From Russula earlei (Eukaryota > Basidiomycota > Agaricomycetes > Russulales > Russulaceae): a stretch of DNA of 64,000 nt. Location: assembly GCA_025769875.1 (NCBI GenBank), contig JAGFNK010000038.1, positions 62,001 to 126,000 on the forward strand, written 5' to 3'. Both the position numbers and the translations under genes were made by a program. The stretch's first letter is position 1, and each line of letters starts with the position of its first letter. Below the pieces are notes generated by a model. The model ran no database searches and had not been told where the DNA came from. It saw only the letters and a list, made by a program, of their open reading frames with translations. Below, in pieces: positions 10,577 through 21,553 of this stretch.

Positions 10577-10984
10577 ATGGTCAGAATCGAGAGGCGAGAG
10601 GGGTGATGAGTGGCTGGCTGCGACTCCAATTGCACTGGAAACAATGTTGCACACCACAACACTTGAGTCAAAAACACTATGGGGCTGCCTCAAGACAGCC
10701 CATGGGTACAGCATGAGGGAAAAATAATAGATATAGACCATGATTTTGAGTTGTAATTCATCTAATACAGATGTGGAGGTGGCTTGAGTCCAGCTCCACC
10801 AATTCTCACTCAAATCTCATGAAAACAATGGGGCTGCCTAGCCCTCATTCAGGCGATTCAGGGACAATAATTTTCATATGAATTGAAGCTGTTTTGAGGG
10901 AGATATTTATCCCACATGTTTGAGGGGGTTTCTGCACCGATTTGGGTGGGATTCAAGCTCCGCCAAGTGTGCTGAAAATGGCAA
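10577..10984 (-). repeat. Right terminal inverted repeat of TIR element copy 1
   Basis: This is the inverted partner of 8078-8485, 408 bp, ending GGCAA next to a TA. A few mismatches to the left repeat are spread along its length. Confidence 0.88.
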
Positions 10985-10986
10985 TA

Positions 10987-13319
10987 AGTTGAGCAGTGAT
11001 GACTTTGTCATTGTTGTCTTTGTATAACCAAGTGTCTGAAAGATTCCCATGGTTGATAATGGAGGTACCTGCAAATCTTCCTTGGTAACAGTGGTCTTGG
11101 GTGTTGTAGCTGAGGTTTTCAAATAAAGGTGGAATTAGATTCTCTTCATCGTCAGTAATGTCTCTTCTAGTGCTCATCATAAGTTTAGACAACAGTTATA
11201 GTCCAATGACTGTTGTTCCAAGGATATGCAATGGTGTAGGCTGGTTTCAGTTGAATGGTGTTGGGTCTTCCTTGGTGTTTTCTTAAGTGGATTCAGGAGT
11301 ATTCTTCGGTGATGCTACTTTGGGTTAAGACTACTTGGGTCTTCCACAAGTATCCTTTGAATTCTGCCGGTGAGATAGCACAGTCGTTTATCTCTCTGGT
11401 GGGATGTTGATACACCACAAAGTGTGTTGTTCTTAAATGCCAAGCCTGTGTACAATAGTTCTTGAATTCAAGTAGTTCCCTTTTTGATCATGTAGGTAGG
11501 TTTAGGGCTAAGAAAGATTGCTCTGGTAGATAGGAATGTAGTTCAGTATTTCTAATGTTGATACTGTCAGGCAATTTGACAAGAGGTGATGCAAAGGGTT
11601 GGGGAGGTATAATAGGTGTAGGAATATGACTGGTAAACAAGGGTACATAGGCATCAGGGGGAGTAGGAGGCAATGGTCTTTCAACAAGGAAACCTCTTGC
11701 ATTGGGAACTGTTTCTCTAGAGGGAGCTCGCTGAGATGATGTGTGTCTTCTGTGTCAAGGAGCCAGAATTACTGATATGGGAGGTGGTAATCGCCTGGTG
11801 TCCACAAGGTAATTCCGTCAGGAGTAGGAGGTGTATCTGGTCAGTAGTTGCATGTGCAATACTCTGTTTTGCAGTTACACCTGGTTGTCCACAAATTTGA
11901 CTCAGTGTTTTCTGTGCTGGCAGACCAATGTTCCTGGCTGGTTGGGACAGTGGTTTGAATTGGTGTGAGGGGTCATGGGGCAAGGCTTGAGACTTCTAGA
12001 ATTGCTGGGACTGAGTAGTATGCAGGAGGACCAGTATATGAGGCATCTGGGCTGGTAATTGCCCAAGGTTGGTTGTAATCTGTGTCCTATAACCAAGAGT
12101 TAGTTTCCCAATCAAAGGTGTTGTGTATTCCTGGTACAATAGCAAGTTGGACGTAAGATTGGTTTTCTCTTTGTATTCTGTTGAGGCGTAGGTGGTAGAA
12201 CTGGACAGTGAGGTGATAGTAACTGATATATGTCCAGGCTAGGTAAAACAGGCAATACCCTGTCCTTAAATAATTAATGATGAGATGGTGACGTGGTTGG
12301 ATGATCCTGGTCCAAAGGTTCAATTCACTGGAGTGTAGCGATTGATAATTGACTGGTTGTCCTTGGATGTTTTTTGCTTGAGTGAGTTGCCAATACAATA
12401 ATTGTTGTCATGCTGGTGGCAGGAGTCAACTAAGGGTTTCAAGGTATAATGTGTGCTCATCATGGCTTAGGAGTTGTCCAAATGGTAAGACTTCAAGGAA
12501 TTCTTTGACAACCAGGTGAGGGAAGTCTTCGTGGGGCGGTTCAATTCCTGGTACATTGTGTAGGTTGGTTAAGGTGGTGACAGGGAATGCTGTGGAGGCC
12601 CAGGTTCGATAGTGGTTTAGACTTAAGACGTGTCTAGTGATAGCGTCTTCTTCTTCGTCTTCTTCTAAGGCGTATTCTCATGGCACTTTAGTTAAGAGAA
12701 GAAAGGAACTTTATTCAATCTTTATTGAGGTGTTACAAGGATGGTTCTTACTTTTTAAGAACTGTGTGCAAGATCTATAGTATGTAAATGATAATTCTCG
12801 ATTAATTCGAGAGGGTTGGCAGGGATGCAAGGCAAGAAGCAGAAATGAAGTAGCTGAGGGTTAAAATGTATGGTGTCGACCAAATAGGTCAAGTAGTAGT
12901 GCAAGGATACTTGGTTACTTCCTTCCTCAAAGTGTAGGTAACCATACATGAAGGCTAGATGTCCATCCAAGAAGCTGTGTATGATAGATAAGCAAAAAGA
13001 GCCTTCATATTCAGGATGGTAAATAGGGGGTAACGTAAGAAGCTTTCTAAACAAAGAGGTGTTAAAAATGTAGGTGAGGTGTCCAAGGGGAAAGTCAGCA
13101 TCCAGGGCATGTATTCCTACAGAGGAACAGATGCCGAAAGGGGTGAGGTTATACTGGGTGGCAAGGGCAGTGTTGGAGGGTTCCACCACAAAAGTGTGGA
13201 CGATGTGAGCATGGAAGGCAGTGGTGTAGGTGTCTGTGAAGGTGCAACGACTTAACTGCTCTGTAGCAGGGATGTGTGATAGGTGGTCTTGGTAGTTTAA
13301 GTCATGGAGGGGTCACCAC
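10987..13319 (-). pseudogene. gypsy gag/protease-side region, heavily decayed
   Basis: The region lies between the RT and the 5' LTR of the 3389-20351 element. The segment next to TIR element 1 reads GYTKTTMTK in one frame and, more convincingly, WLYKDNNDKVITAQL, which leads into the RT N-terminus across the insertion. Further right, 12755-13189 encodes a protein segment with SVGIHALDADFPLGHLTYIF and LLHFCFLPCIPANPL. This is clearly related to 30579-30944 in the second gypsy (SIGIHPPDIDFPF, LSHFCFLPCLPL). No zinc knuckle and no aspartic protease motif could be confirmed. Several frameshifts are present. The assignment as Gag rests on position and on the second copy. Confidence 0.6.
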
Positions 13320-13798
13320 TGTTGAGATCAGCACTGGCCTGAGCCCCAGGTGCATTGTGATGCAATCACAACTCTGATGCGTTGACGCATTGGATCACCT
13401 GGACCAGGCATTACCGGCTTCAGCTCATACGCTGCAGCACGCATTAGAGACATTGATTAGATGATTTTGGACAATTGGTAGCTAGTTACCACTGATCCTT
13501 GGACATACTTAGTGATCCATAATGGTAGTTAGCTGCACTGCACTTAGTGGTGGTCTGAGGTACTTAAGAATGCCACAAAGCACATAGATCACTTCAGCTT
13601 TGTATCAACTAAACTGAAGTGAGTACCTAGTCTATGATATCTTATTGCTCTGTACTGATAATGCATTGTAGTTATTGTCTGATAGGTACATTATTTATAT
13701 CAGTTTTGTATCAACTAAACTGAACTATTGTCTGATAGATCTGCCTGCAATCTTATCATCTGCTGCTATCTAATCACATGCACTGCGCATTTTCAACA
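13320..13798 (+). repeat. 5' LTR of the copia element
   Basis: The LTR is 479 bp, with TG...CA ends. Internal inverted motifs around the duplicated 'cagttttgtatcaactaaactga' block recur twice within it (about 13595 and 13700). It matches 18625-19104 closely and 17123-17602 more distantly. Confidence 0.92.
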
Positions 13799-13812
13799 GG
13801 TTATGGGCCCTG
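13799..13812 (+). promoter_or_regulatory. Copia primer-binding site, probably for a half initiator-Met tRNA
   Basis: GGTTATGGGCCCTG directly follows the LTR. It resembles the complement of the anticodon-side fragment of initiator tRNA-Met (GGGTTATGAGCCC) with one mismatch. Some copia elements are known to prime from this internal cut of the tRNA. This is an inference from similarity only. Confidence 0.5.
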
Positions 13813-14047
13813 CCCATATCTAAAGTCCACAGAGACTACCACACACGTTTATTCCTATAACACCTCCCTTCCCCACAAACCTCTGTTATCAGACGACATC
13901 TTACTCCCTTGGTCCCTGGAGCCAAAGGATTGATGTGCACACAGTTACATCACACGTCAAAGATACTGATTTGATCTCTAATTGATCCAGCTATAATTGC
14001 TCTGCTGGTCCGGATTGGCAATTCTCCCTATTACCTAACATTTCCAA

Positions 14048-17000
14048 ATGACACTCCTCCCTATCTTTATGCAACCCACCAGGATCTTGATGGAGATCTT
14101 GGGCACAGCTAATTGGCCACTTTGGTCAAAGCGCTTTGAAGCTATCACCAAAATGAATGGCTTCAATCATCACTTAACTGACACCAAACCTTCTGGCAAT
14201 GCCAACTGGGACGCTGAAGAATTGGCACTAGAAGGCATCTTTGATCTTTACATTCAGCCAGACATACTAGTCCAGATAAGTGATGCCAAATTCAGTACTT
14301 GCAAACTCAAGTGGGACGAACTCAAATGCATCAGCAGTGGCATCGGATCTATGTCTGCGTTCAACACATGGACTGCACTCTCTGCTACATCCTTGGATGA
14401 CACAAGTCTGATGATCCCACAGCTACAGAAACTAAATGATGCGCAAATCAATCTCCAAAACAACAAATATATCATTCCCGATGGCCTCTACAGTCTTATC
14501 ATTCTCCGAGCTTTACCCGAAGCTTACTCAGGTCTAGCTCAAACTATCTTAGCTGGTGGCGATCCCACTGATCTTAATCCCCAGATGATCCAAGATCGGA
14601 TCCTCAATGAGGAAAGTCACCGGGCTGGTTCCTCCACGTCTCTTAACAAAGTCACTCCAGTCAAAAAGGACAAAGACAAGCCCAAAATAAAATGATATTA
14701 TTGTCAGAAACTTGGACACAAGTCTCCAGAGTGCAGAAAGAAGAAAAAAGATGAGGAGGAGAAGGTGAAGAAAGAGTCAGAGACCAGTGCAGGAACTAAC
14801 AGAAAGGTCAACACACACATAGTAGAGACTAGCGCTACTATTACAGAGGTCTCAGATGATGAAAATGAGATTCGAATTTCCCTTTATGTGGCAGCTAGAT
14901 CCTGCTGGATGATTGACTCTGGAGCAACCCATCATATTAGTCCACTCTGGACCGACTTCGTCACCTACGCTCCAGCCTCTGGGTCAGTCAATCTTGGAGG
15001 TCACGCAATCATCAAGCAGATTGGGACTGGATCAGTGTCCATCCTACCGCCTGGAGGAAATGGAGATATTCAATTGACCCTCACAGACGTTATGCATGTT
15101 CCGGAGGCTGACGCACGTTACTTCTCAGTCAGCATGCTGCTCCGGAAGGGGGGACACATCACATTTACTCAAAAGGAGTGTCAAATCTACATCAAAGATC
15201 GGAAGATCGCACAAGGATACCTGGAGCACAATCTATTCTACATTGATTTCTCATCTCCAGCTCTCCACGCGCAATCAGGTGTATTACCACTCCACATCTG
15301 GCATCAGCACATGGGACATATGTCCCACCGCATGTTAATCACTCACAGCAATTCTGTTAATGGAATCTTGCTTAACCCCAAGGATTGTGATTACTCCCCT
15401 TGCCAGGTGTGTGAACTCAGCAAACAGACACAACTACCTTTCTCGGCCTCCCCTAAGCAATCGGATTATTGGCTACAAATCATCCATACTGACTTAGCCA
15501 GTCTGATGCAGGTCCGGTCTATCTGAGGTGCCAGCTACTGGGCAACGTTCATTGATGACTACTCTCGCTATGGAGTGGTGTACTTCCTCAAATCTAAGGA
15601 TTAGTGTGCCGATGCGTTTAAGAAATATCTCACGTGGTCAGAAAATCAGACTCGTGATAAAATCAAAGCATTGCACTCAGATTGCAGAGGGGAGTACTTG
15701 TTGGGCGCACTCAGATCGGTCTTAGATCAATGGGGGATCGAACACAGATTAACAATACCAGGTTTGCCACAACAGAACGGAGTTGCTGAACGATGGAACT
15801 GAACCCTTGAAGATAAGATGCACACCATGATTCATGCTGCTGGTCTCAGTCTTGGGTTCTGGGAGCTTGCTACTGATGCAGCTGTTCACATTCACAATTG
15901 GACTCCTACTCACATTCTTAATTGGCACACACCTCATACATTATGGACGAACAGTCACATTCCAGACGTCTCCTATTTCTGCGTCTTTGGATGTAAGGTG
16001 TATGTACACACACCTGCCAACAAACGGAAGAAGCTCGATCCAAGATTGGTCAAGATGATCTTCATTGGGTATGAGTCTGGGTCTAAGGGTTATCGACTCT
16101 GGAATCAGTCTACCTGAAAGTTATTTTTATCGTGTGATGTCATCTTCGATGAGCACATACTACCAGCCAGGGGAGATGCTAGTGTCGCTCCTCCTCTGGT
16201 GCAATCCTTGGTCCCTGTAGGACTGGAGATACTCACTGTCCCTTATCCTTATCAACTGGAAGCATGCGTGCCTAGTCCCGCACCTCCGGAAACCCCACTA
16301 AATCCCGATACACCAAATTCACTTTATCATACCCCTTCCACTCAGCCTGTTCCGCACACTCCACCATGCCGCGTGCAGCCTGTGCACCAAGTTCATCTGC
16401 GCCAGCCTCACTTGGCCTTACCGATACCATCCTTTGGTCCACTGCGTCCACCCTCACCTAGATGTCTTCGGTCTAATCCATGTCCTAATCCTAGATTTGT
16501 TACTACTAATGCAGATGTGGGGGGGTGCCTATCGCATACAGCACTGTTAGTGACGGCAGAAGTGATCACTCTGGCTACGTTTCAGGAAGCCATGTTATCA
16601 GAATCTGCCGATGGATGGAGAGCCGCGTGTCAATATGAGATCAACGCGCTCGCTAAGAATGGTACCTGGGATCTCGTTGATCTACCGCTGGGCTGTAAGG
16701 CCGTCAGATCAAGATGGGTGTTTGCACGCAAATCTGATGGCAGATTTCACGCGTGTTTAGTCACAAAGGGGTTCACCCAAGTAGAGGGAATTGATTATGA
16801 TGAAACCTTCTCACCAGTTGCCAGGTTTGAGTCTTTGAGACTGCTACTAGCATTGGCTGCGCTGGAAAATTGGGAGATCCACCAAATGGACATCAAGTTG
16901 GCATTCCTCAATGGCACACTGGAGGAAGAGATCTACATGGAGCAACCTCAAGGTTTCATCACTCCGAACCAGGAAGACAAAGTCTGTCACTTGAAGAAGG

Positions 17001-18591
17001 CACTCTATGGCCTCAAACAAGCCTCACACACATGGAACTTGCAGTTCCATGGAGTGCTCACTGGACTCAGCTTCATGCGCACACACTCAGATGCTGGAGT
17101 TTATCATCACCAAGACGTGGGGTGTTGAGATCTGCACTGCCCAGAGTCTCAGGTGTGTTGTGATGTGATCACAACTCGGATGCGCTGACGCGTCGGATCA
17201 CCCGGACCGGGCATCACCGGCTCAGCTCATACGCTGCAGCACGCGTTAGTTACATTGATAGAGTGATTTAGAACAATCGGTAGCTACTTACAACTGATCC
17301 TTGGACTTACTTAGTGATCCGTGATGGTAGTTAACTGTACTGCATCTAGTGGCGGTCTCAGGTACTTAAGAATGCCACAAAGTACGTAGATCACTTCAGT
17401 TTTGTGTCAACCAAACTGAAGTGAGTATTTACACTATGACATCTTATCTCACAGTACTAACGACGTGTTGTAGCTATTGTCTGATAGGTACATTATTTAC
17501 TTCAGTTTTGTGTCAACCAAACTGAACTATTGTCTGATAGATCTGCCTGCGATCTTATCATCTGCTGCTATCTAATCACACATACTGCATCTATTTTCAA
17601 CATGGGGGGGACCATAATCATTATCCTCTATGTTGATGATGTCACCATCTTAGGCGATTCACTCCCACTGATTGCAGATATTAAGAGATCATTGTCCACG
17701 CGCTATGAGATGACTGATCTAGGCGAGATCGAGTCCTATCTTGGGATTCGCATCATGCGTGATCGCTTGGCTAAGTGGCTAGACATTGATCAATCTAGAA
17801 ACATCTCAGAGATCATCAATCGCTTCGGGATGGCAGATTCCAATCTGGTCCACACTCCGCTGCCCTCTGGGGCAGATGTCCACTTGGTCAAGCACTCTGG
17901 AAAGGCAACGTCTGACGAAATAAAACACTTTCAATGTATTATTGGCAGCCTTCTCTATGTGCAGATTGGGACAAGACCAGACATATCATTTGCAGTCTCT
18001 CAACTCGCCCAATACTCATCTAATCCCTCATCACAACATCTATGCCTTGCTAAATATGTGCTATCTTATCTTAACAGCACTTTAGATCTTAAGCTGCGTT
18101 ATGATGGCAGTGCGCAATAGCAGGACTACACGGGTTCTCCGACTCTAGCCTCAGGAGACAATGCAGATGACTTTTGTTCCACCTCAGGCTATGTCTTCCT
18201 ACTATCTAGCAGCTGCAATCTCTTGGTCATCGCACAAACAGAAGACTGTTGCCCAAAGTACCACTCAAGCCAAATATATGGCATTAGCTGACGCAGCTAA
18301 TCAAGCCGCATGGTATCAGGAGCTTCTTCTCCGAGATCGGCTACCAAATCTCCGATCCAATTCCAATTCATGGTGATAACAAAGGCACAGTTGATCTCAC
18401 GCTCAATTCAGTCACTGGAAGATGATCAAAACATATCCCTATCAAGCATCACACCATTTGCCAATATATTGAAGATGGACTGGTCACACTGATCCAGTAC
18501 ACCTACAGGAGAGATGCTTGCTGATGGCCTCACCAAGCCGCTTGCTCACGCATTGCTTCAGGCCTTCATCGATGGTTTGGGTCTCCTTTGA
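14048..18591 (+). pseudogene. Copia gag-pol polyprotein, interrupted by stops and a solo LTR
   Basis: Gag starts at ATG 14048 and runs 215 codons to a TGA at 14693-14695. This TGA replaces the first Cys of the zinc knuckle (then YYCQKLGHKSPEC). Protease follows with WMIDSGATHHIS, then the GAG-pre-integrase zinc region (HQHMGH, CQVCELSK). The integrase has D in IIHTDLAS, D in LHSDCRGEY and E in PQQNGVAERW. Reverse transcriptase has KSDGRFHACLVTKGF and LYVDDVTILGD; RNase H follows, with SSHKQKTVAQST and an MLADGLTKPL end. Stops at 15526, about 15601, about 15800 and 16117 break it. The solo LTR splits the RT just before the YVDD motif, and removing it restores the frame. Confidence 0.9.
17123..17602 (+). 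mobile_element. Solo LTR of a related copia subfamily, target duplication TGGGG
   Basis: A 480-bp LTR with TGTTGAGATC...TTTTCAACA ends is flanked by identical TGGGG at 17118-17122 and 17603-17607. It differs from the two flanking LTRs at many more sites than they differ from each other, so it is a separate insertion from another subfamily, left behind after LTR-LTR recombination. Removing it with one TGGGG joins YHHQDVG to GTIIIILYVDD in frame. Confidence 0.9.
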
Positions 18592-18624
18592 TCTGACCTA
18601 CCGACTGTCCTAATCATGGGGGAA

Positions 18625-19104
18625 TGTTGAGATCAGCACTGGCCTGAGCCCCAGGTGCATTGTGATGCAATCACAACTCTGATGCATTGATGTGTCAGAT
18701 CACCCGGACCAGGCATTACCTGGCTTCAGCTCATACGCTGCAGCATGCATTAGAGACATTGATTAGATGATTTCAGACAATCGGTAGCTAGTTACCACTG
18801 ATCCTCGGACATACTTAGTGATCCATAATGGTAGTTAGCTGCACTGCACTTAGTGATGGTCTGAGGTACTTAAGAATGCCACAAAGCACATAGATCACTT
18901 CAGTTTTGTATCAACTAAACTGAAGTGAGTACCTAGTCTATGATATCTTATCGCTCTGTACTGATAACGTGTTGTAGCTATTGTCTGATAGGTACATTAT
19001 TTATATCAGTTTTGTATCAACTAAACTGAACTATTGTCTGATAGATCTGCCTGCGATCTTATCCTCTGCTGCTATCTAATCACACGCACTGCGCATTTTC
19101 AACA
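18625..19104 (+). repeat. 3' LTR of the copia element
   Basis: The LTR is 480 bp and preceded by the polypurine tract ATGGGGGAA. It ends at TTTTCAACA and is followed by GCCAC, the partner of ACCAC at 13315-13319. Confidence 0.92.
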
Positions 19105-19516
19105 GCCACTGCTTGTGGGAATGACTGGTGGTGGGAAGGACAAAGTATTGGTGAGGGTGGAATCGGAATGCTGCACAAGGGAGGCAGTCAAGGAAGCCTT
19201 CAGGCAAGGGAGGGCGGTCCACTTGCTGTTGCTCATTCTGCACTGGTGGAGGGGTGCCAACAGGGATGAAGTCACCTGGAATAGGCTGGGCAGTGACAGG
19301 GGAAGATAGGTGGGACTACTGGGGAGTCAATGACACTGAGGGGCAATGAAGTGTGGATAGGATCAAAGTTTTCATTGAGGAGCTGGAGGGCAGTGCATGG
19401 AGTTGGTTGAAAAGGAGAAGGAAGACATAGGGGGGTATTGACAAGAGTGGGGGAGATGGGAGTGGACACTTTGAGCATTGGCTGGTCAATACAAGAATGA
19501 TGAGAGACTGTCCAGA
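19105..19516 (-). other. gypsy 5' leader with self-primer site adjacent to the LTR
   Basis: This is the element segment between the 5' LTR and the copia insertion. On the minus strand, TGGACAGTCT (19514-19505) begins two bases inside the LTR end. It is exactly complementary to AGACTGTCCA in the LTR R region (complement at 19805-19814). An open minus-strand frame spans the segment and enters the LTR, but I do not see a recognisable domain. Confidence 0.65.
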
Positions 19517-20351
19517 TGTCAAGACATGTACTGCTGACCCTTAAAGACTCAGGAGCAGGTGGGCAAGGGTCAGAACAGATGATATGTGGCATAGGTGGCA
19601 TTGAACAAGAGGACAAGCCAAATGACTAGAATGTACCAGATGGGGACTGGTACGTGTTGCTGGAGGCAGAGGCAAAGGTGGGAGGCCAGTGCAACTGAAG
19701 GGGCTTTAGACAAGGCAGTCGTTGAAGAGTACCTTGGAGGCAAGGGAAGTCTTTAAACTGAGCGGTCAGTGGGGGAGTACCCAGGAAGATGAGAGTATCA
19801 CAAATGGACAGTCTGATGACTGGCATGCTACATTGGGGCTTATATACTGTGTACAGGGTTGATTACAAAGGACAGGAACTATTCTAGACTCCTTGGTACC
19901 ATCCAATAGGACTACAGAGGCATAAACTTGCTTGTGTCAGGTTTCAGGCTTACTGAGCATATTACTGATCACTGTGGAGCGATGACATGCTTATGATGTC
20001 ACTGTGGAGTGCTTAGTGAGTTGATGAGGTCATTGGGGAGTCACTCAGTCAGCCATGATGTCATTGGAGCCTAGATGACATCATATGAGTTATGCAATGG
20101 TTTGTAGGAGGAGTTCATGCTGCTGTTTCGGGTTCTTGGTGGCTGAGTGGCCATGTGGCTGCCACGCGAATGATTACCCAATTAGGAAATGGGTGCCTGG
20201 TCGTGTTATAGTGCCTTTGCAATAGCGATATCTTGCACCACAGGAGGGATAGCCCAAGAAATGGAAGTGTGTTGGCAATGTAAAGTGAGAGAGGTCTCTC
20301 TTGAGTAGAATAGGACAATATATGGCCAGGTCCTGCCCTTGGTTTGTAACA
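19517..20351 (-). repeat. 5' LTR of the gypsy element
   Basis: The LTR is 835 bp with TG...CA ends and is followed on the right by AAGCC. It contains a TATATAAG box in element sense about 33 bp before AGACTGTCCA, consistent with a transcription start at or near that sequence. Confidence 0.92.
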
Positions 20352-20356
20352 AAGCC

Positions 20357-20700
20357 TGTGACTGTGTGGAGGCTCAGCCTTTCCAGCAATGGATTGATCA
20401 TCTCAGAGAGGAGCACAATGAAGCTCTCAAAGAGCTCACCACTCTCTGCCAGGAGTTCAATGATGTGCTGAGGGAACTCCAAGGTGTGCAGAAGGATCTC
20501 AACTAGCTGCATGAGGCTGTGGACCCCACTCCCACATCAGCATCAAGCTCATCCTGGCAGCATAAATGCACGCACCTCTAGACCATTGCCTCTCCTCAAG
20601 GCCTTGCTGAGCAGGACATTATCTACATTGACTGCAAACCCAACTAGGATGTCCTGTATGTCCCCATTCCTCTTATTGTCACTGTGACTCATTACCCCTA
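20357..20700 (+). pseudogene. 3' part of the H3-tail-like ORF (copy B) after the gypsy insertion
   Basis: The frame continues from 3388 with CDCVEAQPFQQWIDHLREEH and a helical ALKELTTLCQEFNDVLREL segment, ending at a TAG near 20503. Beyond that stop the same frame still resembles copy A (WQHKCTHL, DIIYIDCKPN, DVLYVPIPL), so the stop is probably a mutation. Coiled-coil propensity is high in the first 50 residues. The product and role are unknown. Confidence 0.5.
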
Positions 20701-21553
20701 GTTATCATTTCTTGTCCTTACCACCATCACACACTTGCACACAGACCATATGACATGTCGAAGTTGTGCCCACCTGTATGCACACACATGCTGAGGCTGC
20801 ACCTAGCAAATGGAAAGGGACTTGATTTGCTCACATGGACATTTGCTTTACCTGTCATTAAAGAACACCATCCACAGTTGAAATGTAGTTACCAGTGTGT
20901 GCATGTGCATGCATGTGGCCTTACTTGTACACTCAGATAGTTTACCCTGGCTCCTCAGTATTCATGCCCCACGCATGAGACACTGAAATAATCTTATTAT
21001 ATTAGACTTGGGACTTGCTGCAATAATTCCTTCCTGTGGCCACTTTGGCCCACAACTCTGGCTCATAGCAGCCATGTAGTAGACAGATACTTAACTCACC
21101 ACCCATGAACAAATGTTTCCCCCTTTTTTCATTCCGCTTGGTTATACTCAATTGCATATGTCAGAACAAAGTATGTCCCTCTGCATTCACTAATGTCCTC
21201 CAGAAAATATAGCATATGAATTAGCATTGTTCTGTATCTCCAGAGGACATACCCAAGTTCCTAGCAACACAATGGATGATTTTCAACTTGCTCAGACATA
21301 TCATGTCATAAGGGTCATTCACTAGAGAGAAGGTAGGACAAATTCATGCCACATTAGGGACATACAAGAAGGTGCACAATGCATTGGAATCATTATTTGT
21401 TTTGCTAATGCACTGCTGTTTAGGAAAATGACCTGGATGACAAGCAGTTGGATGATCTCATATACTCTTCCCAGCCTACTAATGGGTTTTGGAGCTGCAT
21501 CAGTTGGTGTATACTCAAGTAATGCTGATATATGTGTTATATGTGTGCTTTAG
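20701..21553. other. Repeat-derived DNA with no complete gene
   Basis: It holds the 3' flank shared with copy A (around 21040-21130). A possible short exon at about 21425-21480 reads ENDLDDKQLDDLIYSSQPTN and might be the upstream exon of the Myb gene that follows. No other coding signal was seen. Confidence 0.35.

Larger units (their letters stand above)
8078..10984 (+). mobile_element. TIR element copy 1: 408-bp terminal inverted repeats around a C-rich Ala/Ser/Pro/Thr ORF
   Basis: The first 408 bp (8078-8485) and the last 408 bp (10577-10984) are inverted copies starting TTGCCGTTTTCAG. TA flanks both ends (8076-8077 and 10985-10986), although TTATTGCC could also be counted as part of the repeat. 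Removing the element with one TA keeps the gypsy frame open across the join apart from one TGA. The interior is CpG-rich and strongly C-biased on the plus strand. It contains one long low-complexity ORF and a TATA box near the right repeat. Compared with copy 2 (32085-34681) it lacks about 540 bp of Gag-like sequence next to its left repeat. No transposase is visible, so it is probably non-autonomous. Confidence 0.8.
13320..19104 (+). mobile_element. Ty1/copia LTR retrotransposon inserted in the gypsy leader region
   Basis: LTRs of 479-480 bp (13320-13798 and 18625-19104) share TGTTGAGATC...TTTTCAACA ends. Flanking 5-mers are ACCAC on the left and GCCAC on the right, a 5-bp target duplication with one later mutation. 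Inside, in order, are gag with a zinc knuckle, protease, integrase and then reverse transcriptase/RNase H, the copia order. A GGGGGAA purine tract precedes the 3' LTR. It is interrupted by a solo LTR at 17123-17602. The two LTRs differ at scattered sites, and several stops break the polyprotein, so it is dead but younger than the gypsy that hosts it. Confidence 0.92.
3389..20351 (-). mobile_element. Ty3/gypsy chromovirus LTR retrotransposon, complete ends, carrying nested insertions
   Basis: Two near-identical LTRs of about 830 bp in the same orientation bound the element, both with TG...CA ends and flanked by AAGCC. On the minus strand the order is 5' LTR (20351-19517), primer site, gag-like region, reverse transcriptase, RNase H, integrase, chromodomain and 3' LTR (4217-3389). 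A purine tract (AAAGAGGGGATGAA) abuts the 3' LTR. It is interrupted by a copia element (13320-19104), a TIR element (8078-10984) and a Tc1/mariner derivative (5651-6261). Removing each insertion restores the gypsy reading frame locally. Many stops and frameshifts make it defective. The chromodomain suggests that it targeted H3K9-methylated chromatin, as known for chromoviruses. Confidence 0.92.
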
